The notes beneath the pieces were generated by a model. It saw only the letters and a program-made list of their open reading frames with translations. It made no database searches and was not told the DNA's origin. Below are positions 58,340-64,000 of a DNA stretch of 64,000 bases, in pieces. This stretch comes from Kitasatospora cinereorecta (lineage in GTDB: Bacteria > Actinomycetota > Actinomycetes > Streptomycetales > Streptomycetaceae): the NCBI RefSeq assembly GCF_024172095.1, contig NZ_JAMZDX010000003.1, positions 1,132,001-1,196,000 of the forward strand, in the 5' to 3' direction. Position numbers and translations under genes: made by a program. How positions within the stretch are numbered: position 1 is the first letter of the stretch; the number at the start of each line of letters is the position of its first letter.

Positions 58340-59722
58340 ATGACATCCGATCTTCTCGACGACCGGGCGCTGGACGGCCTGCGCGCCGGCTTCGCCGGGG
58401 CGCTGCTGGTGCCGGGCGACCCGTCCTACGACGAGGCCAGGACCGTGTTCAACGGCATGGTCGACAAGCGGCCCGCCGTGATCGCCCAGTGCGAGGGCGT
58501 TCCGGACGTCACCGCCGCCGTCGCCTTCGCCACCGCCCACGAGCTGGAGATCGCGGTCCGCTGCGGCGGCCACGGCGTCACCGGCTCGGCGCTCACCGAC
58601 GGCGGCCTGGTGGTCGACCTGCGCCGGATGAACAGCGTCCAGATCGACCCGGTGGCCCGGGTGGCCCGGGTCGCCGGCGGCGCCGTGATGGCCGACCTCG
58701 ACCGCGCCACCCAGCCGCACGGCCTCGCGGTGACCGGCGGCCGGGCCTCCACCACCGGCATCGGCGGCCTCACCCTGGGCGGCGGATCCGGCTGGCTGGA
58801 GCGGCGGTTCGGCCTGATGTGCGACAACCTGCTCGCCGCGCAGCTGGTCACCGCCGACGGCCTGCGGGTACGCGCCAGTGAGCAGGAGAACCCCGAGCTG
58901 TTCTGGGCCCTGCACGGCGGCGGCGGCAACTTCGGCGTGGTCACCGAGTTCACCTTCGGCCTGCACCCGCTGCCCGCGCTCTCCGTCGCCCTGCTGATGT
59001 GGCCCGCCGAGAACGGCCTCGAACTGGTCCGCGCCTACCGGGACGTGATGGACGCCGCGCCCGACGAGGTCGGCGGCGCCCTGATCTTCTTCACCGCCCC
59101 GCCCGAGCCCTTCGTCCCCGAGCAACTGGTCGGCCAGTTCGCCTGCGGCGTGCTGATCACCTACACCGGCACGCTGGAGGAAGCCCGGCCCTGGATCGCC
59201 CCGATGCTCGGCTACGGGCACCAGGTTGAGATCATCACCGAGATGCCGTACGCCGACCTGCAGTGCATGCTCGACGACCCACCCGGCTTCCGGAACTACT
59301 GGTCGGCCGAGTACCTCACCGGCCTGCCCGAGCCGGCCATGGAACTGTTCGTCGACCGGGCCCGCGAGATGGTGATGGGCTCGCCCACCCAGGACGCGGT
59401 CTTCCCGATGGGCGGCGCGGTCGCCCGCGGCCGGGCCGACTTCCCACTGCCGTGGCGCTCGGCGCCCTGGGCGGTGCACCCCTTCGGCCTGTGGGACGAC
59501 CCGGCCGACGACGAGCGCGGCCGGACCTGGGCCCGCGCCGTGGTCCAGGACCTCGCCCCCTGGTCGGTCGGCGCCACCTACCTCAACTTCGAGAGCGACG
59601 AGAGCGACACGGTGGCGGTCCGGGCCCGCGGCGCGGGCAACGCGGCGCGGCTGGCGGCGGTCAAGGCGGAGTACGACCCGCGGAACGTCTTCCACCTCAA
59701 CCACAACATCCACCCGGCCTGA
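58340..59722 (+). CDS. BBE-type FAD-linked oxidoreductase
   Basis: 460 residues from ATG 58340. The FAD-binding PCMH domain includes PAVIAQCEGVPDVTAAVAFA, RCGGHGVTGSAL (His78, the site of covalent FAD attachment), TTGIGGLTLGGGSGWLERRFGLMCDNLLAAQ and the BBE tail ending PRNVFHLNHNIHP. The position of a second flavin-linking Cys (as in BBE and Dbv29) is taken by Ser/Thr (residues about 137-139), so FAD is probably bound only through His78. Such enzymes oxidise sugars, alcohols or secondary metabolites. It is monocistronic downstream of the MFS gene. Confidence 0.88.
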   Translation: MTSDLLDDRALDGLRAGFAGALLVPGDPSYDEARTVFNGMVDKRPAVIAQCEGVPDVTAAVAFATAHELEIAVRCGGHGVTGSALTDGGLVVDLRRMNSVQIDPVARVARVAGGAVMADLDRATQPHGLAVTGGRASTTGIGGLTLGGGSGWLERRFGLMCDNLLAAQLVTADGLRVRASEQENPELFWALHGGGGNFGVVTEFTFGLHPLPALSVALLMWPAENGLELVRAYRDVMDAAPDEVGGALIFFTAPPEPFVPEQLVGQFACGVLITYTGTLEEARPWIAPMLGYGHQVEIITEMPYADLQCMLDDPPGFRNYWSAEYLTGLPEPAMELFVDRAREMVMGSPTQDAVFPMGGAVARGRADFPLPWRSAPWAVHPFGLWDDPADDERGRTWARAVVQDLAPWSVGATYLNFESDESDTVAVRARGAGNAARLAAVKAEYDPRNVFHLNHNIHPA

Positions 59723-59726
59723 CCGG

Positions 59727-59758
59727 CCCGGTGCCGGTCAGCCCCGGTGCCGGTCAGC
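59727..59758. repeat. Perfect 16-bp tandem repeat at convergent gene ends
   Basis: CCCGGTGCCGGTCAGC occurs twice (59727-59742, 59743-59758). The second copy contains the stop codon of the minus-strand MerR-clamp gene (59754-59756), so the repeat duplicates its immediate 3' flank. Confidence 0.85.
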
Positions 59759-60749
59759 TCGGGGCGATCGGCATCAGCAGGGAGTAGGTGTCGGCGCGCT
59801 CGGGGAAGCGGATCGCCAGCGGCGCGATCGGGCCGCCCAGCTCCAGGACGAGCTGCTCGCGACCGCCCGCCGCGACCGCCTCCAGCAGGTAGTCGCGGTT
59901 GACCCGCACCTCGAGCCCGTCCGCGGCCAGCACCGCCACCCCGTCCTCGGCGGCGCCGCCCGACGCCAGGTGGGCCCGCAGCTCCTCGGCCCGCAGCTCC
60001 AGGCGGTGGGTGGTCTCCAGCCGCGCCAGGCGCCGGTAGTCGGGGTAGTCGGGCCGCTCCTCGTCCGCCCGCTCGGCGGCGAGGACGTGCGTACCGGCCC
60101 GGACGTCCAGCCGGGCGTCCGTCACGGTCAGCTCCACCTTCTCGGAGCCGCCCAGCAGCGGCCGGACGGCGTCCACCAGCGCGGTCGGGAGCAGCACCCC
60201 GACCGCCGGGCCCTGCTGCGCCGCCGGCGCGGACGCCACCGCCAGCCGGTACCGGTCGGTGGCCACCAGCCGCACCACCCCGTCCGCGGGGTCGGCGTCC
60301 AGGTACACCCCGGCGATGGCCGGCGCGCCCGGCTCGGCGGGCGCCGCGAAGCGGACGGCGTCCAGGGCGGCCGCCAGCGCGGCGGCGGGGACGGTCAGAC
60401 GGGTCGGTTCGGTCATCGGATGCTCCCTCGGCTCAAGTCGTGCACGGACCGCGGAGAGCTCGCGCCGGGCGTCGGTGAGACCGTCCTCCAGGCGACGCAG
60501 ATGCCGGTCGAGGGCCTCGCGTGCGACCGCCGGGCCGCCCCGCAGCACCTGCTCGATACCGGCCAGCGGCATCCCGACCCGGCGCAGCCGGGCGATCAGC
60601 CGGGCGTCGGGCAACTGCTCCGGGGCGTACCAGCGGTAGCCGGTCCGCGGGTCCACCCGGGCGGGCACGAACACGCCCGCGCCGTCGTAGAACCGCAGCG
60701 CGCTGACGCCGAGCCCACTGGCCCTGGCCATCTCGCCGATGCTCCGCAT
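59754..60749 (-). CDS. MerR-family regulator fused to a DNA polymerase III beta (sliding clamp)-like domain
   Basis: 331 residues from ATG 60749 (GGAGAGCGGT upstream). Residues 1-75 are a MerR winged helix: MRSIGEMARASGLGVSALRFYD, then PRTGYRWYAPEQLPDARLIARLRRVGMPLAGIEQVL; residues 75-108 are the coiled-coil dimer helix. The rest (115-331) is unlike MerR sensor domains. It reads like DnaN-type clamp repeats: FAAPAEPGAPAIAGVYLDA, VRLVATDRYRLAVASAPA, GVLLPTALVDAVRPLLGG, EERPDYPDYRRL, ending DTYSLLMPIAP (clamps typically end LMPMR). It would be an unusual clamp-based sensor or DNA-binding partner. Such fusions exist in actinobacterial databases as far as I recall, but a function has not been shown to my knowledge. 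It is divergent from pmt. Confidence 0.85.
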   Translation of the reverse strand: MRSIGEMARASGLGVSALRFYDGAGVFVPARVDPRTGYRWYAPEQLPDARLIARLRRVGMPLAGIEQVLRGGPAVAREALDRHLRRLEDGLTDARRELSAVRARLEPREHPMTEPTRLTVPAAALAAALDAVRFAAPAEPGAPAIAGVYLDADPADGVVRLVATDRYRLAVASAPAAQQGPAVGVLLPTALVDAVRPLLGGSEKVELTVTDARLDVRAGTHVLAAERADEERPDYPDYRRLARLETTHRLELRAEELRAHLASGGAAEDGVAVLAADGLEVRVNRDYLLEAVAAGGREQLVLELGGPIAPLAIRFPERADTYSLLMPIAPS

Positions 60750-60938
60750 ACCGCTCTCCACGCCGAGGACTCTGGTCCCTCGACCAGGTCGAGGGTCAAC
60801 CGGTGACCCACCGTAGTACCGCCCCCGGACACCGCGCGGGCCGTCCGACGCCGCCCGGTGATCCGGCAGGAACGGTCGGGCAGGCCGTAGGATCCGCCAG
60901 AAAGGCGACAAAGTGTCAGGGGAACGGGGCGGCGGGGT

Positions 60939-62534
60939 ATGGCGCAGGCGGTAGTCACCGACAGACCGGTACCGGCGGCGGCACCGTCCCCGGCGCCCCG
61001 GCGGGACCGGTGGGCCTGGTTCGGGCCGCTGGCGGTGGCCCTGTTCGCCGGGCTGCTGCGGTTCTGGAACCTCTCCTACCCGAACGCCTTCGTCTTCGAC
61101 GAGACCTACTACCCCAAGGACGCCTGGTCGCTGCTGCACCAGGGCTACGAGGGCGTCTGGCCGGACACCGCCAACACCGACATCCTGGACGTCCCGCAGA
61201 TCGTCCCGCTCAGCCCCGCCCCCGAGTTCATCGCCCACCCGCCGCTCGGCAAGTGGGTCATCTCGCTCGGCGAGTGGGCGTTCGGCCTGCACCCGTTCGG
61301 CTGGCGGGTGATGGTCGCCCTGCTCGGCACCGTCACCGTGCTGATGCTGGCCCGGATCGGTCGCCGACTGCTCGGCTCCACCCTGCTGGGCTGCACCGCC
61401 GCACTGCTGATGGCGGTGGACGGCCTGCAGTTCGTGATGAGCCGGGTCGGCCTGCTCGACGGCGTCCTGATGTTCTTCGCCCTGGCAGCCTTCGGCTGCC
61501 TGCTGATCGACCGCGACCGCACCCGCCGGGTGCTGCGCGCGGCCGGCGCCGAGGGCGGCCGGGCCGGCGACGAGGTCCGCCTGGGGCTGCGGCCCTGGCG
61601 GCTGGCGGCCGGCCTGCTGCTCGGCTGCGCCTGCTCGGTGAAGTGGAACGGCGTGCAGATCCTGGCCGTCTTCGGCCTGCTGACCGTGCTGTGGGACCAG
61701 GCCGGGCGGCGCGCCGCCGGCGCCCGGCACCCGTGGCGCTCGATGCTCCGCCGGGACGCCGGACCGGCCTTCCTGTCCATGGTCGGCGCCGCCGCCGCGG
61801 TCTACCTGGCCTCCTGGTCCGGCTGGTTCGCCACCGACGGCGGGTACGACCGGCACTGGGCGGACGGCCGGGCCGGGCTCTCCCCGCCGCGCACCCCGCT
61901 GGTGAACATCCCGCTCCCGCAGGTGCCGATGGGCTGGGTGCCCGCGCCGCTGCGCAGCTGGTGGCACTACCACGCCCAGATGTACGACTTCAACACCGGC
62001 CTGTCCTCGCCGCACACCTACCAGTCCAACCCGTGGAGCTGGCTGGTCCAGGGCCGCCCGGTGTCCATGTACTGGATGCAGCCCCCGCAGGGGCAGCAGG
62101 GCTGCACCGCCGCCGAGGGCTGCGCCAGCCAGATCCTGGCGCTCGGCACCCCGCTGCTGTGGTGGACCGCCTGCTTCGCCCTCGCGTACGCGCTGTGGCG
62201 GTGGTTCTTCCGCCGCGACTGGCGGGCCGGGGCGATCCTGGCCGGGGTGGCCGGGATCTACCTGCCCTGGTTCCAGTACCAGCACCGGACGATCTTCTCC
62301 TTCTACATGGTCGTGCTGGTCCCCTTCCTGTGCCTGGCGGTGGCGATGATGCTGGGGGCGCTGCTCGGCCCGCCCGGCAGCCCGCCGAGGCGGCGGCGCT
62401 GGGGCGCGGCGGCGGCCGGGCTGATCGTGCTGGCGATCGTGGCCTGCTTCGCCTTCTTCTACCCGCTGTACACGGCGGAGGTGATCCCGATGTCCGAGTG
62501 GCGCGCCCGGATGTGGCTCACCAGCTGGATCTGA
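60939..62534 (+). CDS. pmt: Protein O-mannosyltransferase (Pmt, GT39)
   Basis: 531 residues from ATG 60939. It begins with a helix (WFGPLAVALFAGLLRFWNL) and the catalytic acidic pair Asp54-Glu55 in VFDETYYPKDAW. The pattern EFIAHPPLGKWVISLGEWAFG, MSRVGLLDGVLMFFAL and CSVKWNGVQILAVFGL, and about eleven membrane helices, define the GT39 Pmt family. It transfers mannose from polyprenyl-phosphomannose to secreted proteins outside the membrane. In Streptomyces coelicolor Pmt is needed for phage phiC31 receptor glycosylation. It is divergent from the MerR-clamp gene and followed 4 bases later by the FetB-like gene. Confidence 0.92.
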   Translation: MAQAVVTDRPVPAAAPSPAPRRDRWAWFGPLAVALFAGLLRFWNLSYPNAFVFDETYYPKDAWSLLHQGYEGVWPDTANTDILDVPQIVPLSPAPEFIAHPPLGKWVISLGEWAFGLHPFGWRVMVALLGTVTVLMLARIGRRLLGSTLLGCTAALLMAVDGLQFVMSRVGLLDGVLMFFALAAFGCLLIDRDRTRRVLRAAGAEGGRAGDEVRLGLRPWRLAAGLLLGCACSVKWNGVQILAVFGLLTVLWDQAGRRAAGARHPWRSMLRRDAGPAFLSMVGAAAAVYLASWSGWFATDGGYDRHWADGRAGLSPPRTPLVNIPLPQVPMGWVPAPLRSWWHYHAQMYDFNTGLSSPHTYQSNPWSWLVQGRPVSMYWMQPPQGQQGCTAAEGCASQILALGTPLLWWTACFALAYALWRWFFRRDWRAGAILAGVAGIYLPWFQYQHRTIFSFYMVVLVPFLCLAVAMMLGALLGPPGSPPRRRRWGAAAAGLIVLAIVACFAFFYPLYTAEVIPMSEWRARMWLTSWI

Positions 62535-62537
62535 CCG

Positions 62538-63302
62538 GTGGCCGCCGCACAGCTGCTGCCGGTCACCCCGGCGCTCGGCGCGGCCTGCGCGGTGCTGCTG
62601 GCGGCCGCCGTCGCGGTGGCCGGGTGGGGCCTGCTCGGGCATGGCTGGGCGGTGCTGCGGGCCGGGGCGCGGGCGGCGGTTCAGCTGGCCGCGGTGGCGC
62701 TGGTGATCGCCTGGGTGGTCGGGTCGCTGTGGACGTCCGCGCTGTTCGTGCTGCTGATGTTCACGGTGGCGGTGCGCACCGCCGGGCGGCGGGTCACCCG
62801 GGGCCCCGGCTGGGCCTGGGCGGGGCTGCCGATCGCCACCGGGGTGGTACCGGTCCTGGTGCTGCTGCTCGCCACCGGGCTGCTGCCGCCCAAGGGCCTG
62901 TCGGTGATCCCGGTGGCCGGGATCCTGATCGGCGGTGCACTGACCGCCACCTCGCTGGCCGGCCGGCGGGCCCTGGACGAGCTGCGCACCCGCCGCGGCG
63001 AGGTGGAGGCGGCGCTGGCGCTCGGCTTCGAGCCGCGCGACGCGCGCCTGGAGATGTGCCGCACCGCGGCGGCGACCTCGCTCGTCCCGGCCCTCGACCA
63101 GACCCGGACCGTGGGGCTGGTCACGTTGCCCGGCGCGTTCGTCGGCATGCTGCTGGGCGGCGCGACCCCCGTACAGGCCGGTGCCGTCCAGCTGTTCGTG
63201 CTGGTGGCGCTGCTCGCGGTGGAGTCGGCGGCGATCGTGGTGGTGCTGGAACTGGTCGGCCGGGGCCTGCTGGCCGCCGGGGCGGCGGACGGCGTCGGGT
63301 AG
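62538..63302 (+). CDS. FetB-like (UPF0014) ABC transporter permease
   Basis: 254 residues from GTG 62538. Seven hydrophobic helices and the motifs RAGARAAVQLAAVALVIAWV, GILIGGALTATSLAGRRALDEL, EAALALGFEPRDA and PALDQTRTVGLVTLPGAFVGMLLGG match FetB of the iron-export FetAB transporter. No ATPase gene (fetA) is nearby, so its ATPase partner must be elsewhere. It probably takes part in metal export. The gap of 3 bases to pmt suggests cotranscription. The downstream gene is a manganese transporter, perhaps by chance. Confidence 0.82.
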   Translation: MAAAQLLPVTPALGAACAVLLAAAVAVAGWGLLGHGWAVLRAGARAAVQLAAVALVIAWVVGSLWTSALFVLLMFTVAVRTAGRRVTRGPGWAWAGLPIATGVVPVLVLLLATGLLPPKGLSVIPVAGILIGGALTATSLAGRRALDELRTRRGEVEAALALGFEPRDARLEMCRTAAATSLVPALDQTRTVGLVTLPGAFVGMLLGGATPVQAGAVQLFVLVALLAVESAAIVVVLELVGRGLLAAGAADGVG

Positions 63303-63312
63303 GGTGGACGCG

Positions 63313-63430
63313 TTGAAGGGGAGTAGCCCTCCACCGGACCGTCGACATACTGGCGCGCTCTTCGTGAGCGGCCCGGCGCCCGGGACACCCTCGCGGTGTC
63401 GGCGAGACCTTCGGCCGCAGTGCTGTGACC
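63313..63430 (+). ncRNA. yybP-ykoY manganese riboswitch
   Basis: The leader of the GDT1-type gene carries the conserved core GGGGAGTAGC (63318-63327), GTCGACATAC (63341-63350) and GCGAGACCTTCGGCC (63402-63416), the conserved segments I recall of actinobacterial yybP-ykoY riboswitches. This class binds Mn2+ and activates Mn2+ efflux genes. Hairpins between the segments (for example GGGACACCC) are consistent with the known fold. The gene it precedes encodes a TMEM165/GDT1 family Mn2+/Ca2+ transporter, which fits strongly. Confidence 0.85.
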
Positions 63431-63510
63431 ATTGACCAGTGCTGGCGGGCCGAGGCGTCCCCCGACGGAGCTCCGGTCCGGCAGCCCGAACCGAGAGACC
63501 TGCCGCTTCG

Positions 63511-64000
63511 ATGAACCCCCTGACGATCGCCGCGCTCACCTTCGGCGTCATCTTCCTCGCCGAGCTTCCCGACAAGACCGCGCTGGCCAGCCTGGTGCTC
63601 GGCACCAAGTACCGGGCCGGCTACGTGTTCGCCGGCATCGCCGCCGCGTTCGCCCTCCAGGTCGGCCTCGCACTGGTGGCCGGCAGCCTGCTCGCCCTGC
63701 TGCCGCAACGCTGGGTCGAGGGCGTGACCGGACTGCTCTTCCTGGTCGGCGCGGTGATGTTGCTCTGGCACCGCGACGAGGAGGACGACGGCCACCAGGG
63801 CAAGGAGCCGTCCTCCGGCTCGTTCTGGAAGGTCGCGGGCGCCAGCTTCGCGCTGGTCGCGGTCGCCGAGTTCGGCGACCTGACCCAGATCATGACCGCC
63901 AACCTGGCCGCCAAGTACGCCGACCCGCTGGCCGTCGGAGTCGGCTCCTGGCTGGCGCTGTGCGCCGTCGGCGGCATCGCCATCCTGGGCGGGCAGAAGC
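63511..64000 (+). CDS. TMEM165/GDT1 family manganese/calcium transporter (3' truncated by window end)
   Basis: About 163 residues visible from ATG 63511; the gene runs out of the window. The E-x-G-D/E-x-x signature occurs twice: once as AELPDKTALASLVLGTKY and again as AEFGDLTQIMTANLAAKY, the paired ExGD-type motifs that define the GDT1/UPF0016 family and coordinate the cation. Several hydrophobic helices separate them. Bacterial members (MneA) export Mn2+. Control by the preceding Mn2+ riboswitch fits this role. Confidence 0.92.
   Translation, partial: MNPLTIAALTFGVIFLAELPDKTALASLVLGTKYRAGYVFAGIAAAFALQVGLALVAGSLLALLPQRWVEGVTGLLFLVGAVMLLWHRDEEDDGHQGKEPSSGSFWKVAGASFALVAVAEFGDLTQIMTANLAAKYADPLAVGVGSWLALCAVGGIAILGGQK

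Noticed and set aside
60750..63608. Upstream extension of the MerR-clamp frame to a 1284-residue protein
   Set aside because: The extension runs antisense to pmt and the FetB-like gene and is Gly/Pro/Arg/Gln-rich. MRSIGEMARAS at 60749 is the natural MerR start with its own ribosome-binding site.

Overview
The window is streptomycete chromosome, most likely Streptomyces or Kitasatospora. Base composition is very GC-rich, third codon positions are almost always G or C, GTG starts are common, genes overlap in ATGA, GTGA or TGATG junctions, and the families present (FmdB zinc ribbon, DUF2277, ECF41 sigma factor, secreted glycoside hydrolases, Pmt) are typical of these actinobacteria. Functions below come from reading the translations; no database search was run.

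Region by region. 1-4600: end of a Ter-type stress module (TRSP domain, StiP-like phosphoribosyltransferase, HAD phosphatase), an FmdB zinc ribbon, a hotdog thioesterase and a coiled-coil protein. 4786-11220: an accessory island at tRNA-Val(TAC). It holds an integrase stump, a large AT-richer NACHT NTPase with membrane segments at both ends (best candidate for an undescribed defence gene), a GntR/UTRA regulator pseudogene inside repeated palindromes, small Cys-rich proteins, a lipoprotein and a frame-broken small membrane gene. 11229-13769: a YtrA-type GntR regulator with an ABC ATPase and permease and a near-perfect operator. 14155-17761: a GT-C arabinofuranosyltransferase-like protein, a K+ channel and a secreted propeller protein. 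18018-22552: 5-oxoprolinase genes pxpABC with a YcsI-like hydro-lyase and a divergent GntR/FCD regulator. 22826-31134: an NAD(P)-binding oxidoreductase, glyoxylate carboligase, divergent secreted alginate-lyase-like and GH30 enzymes, a TetR regulator and a secreted serine protease.

31200-45600: a FAD oxidoreductase with its ECF41 sigma factor and a matching promoter; a TetR, acyl-CoA dehydrogenase and amidohydrolase operon; an inositol-phosphatase-like protein; a double-Lrp regulator; a phosphopantetheinyl transferase; an orphan ATP synthase b-like subunit; kynA-kynU with a divergent Lrp regulator; MarC; an orphan barstar; DoxX; a lipoprotein. 45630-47650: a GH18 chitinase with two DasR-like sites. 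47720-55666: MacB/FtsX-type ABC transporter genes, one ATPase carrying an AbrB-like tail. 55632-64000: GNAT, MarR with an MFS exporter, a BBE-type flavoenzyme, a MerR regulator fused to a sliding-clamp-like domain, protein mannosyltransferase Pmt, a FetB-like permease, and a GDT1-family manganese transporter behind a yybP-ykoY riboswitch.

Most genes are ordinary streptomycete functions in short operons beside their own regulators. The unusual parts are the NACHT island, the MerR-clamp fusion, the ATPase-AbrB fusion, the orphan b subunit and several clear self-regulatory DNA sites.
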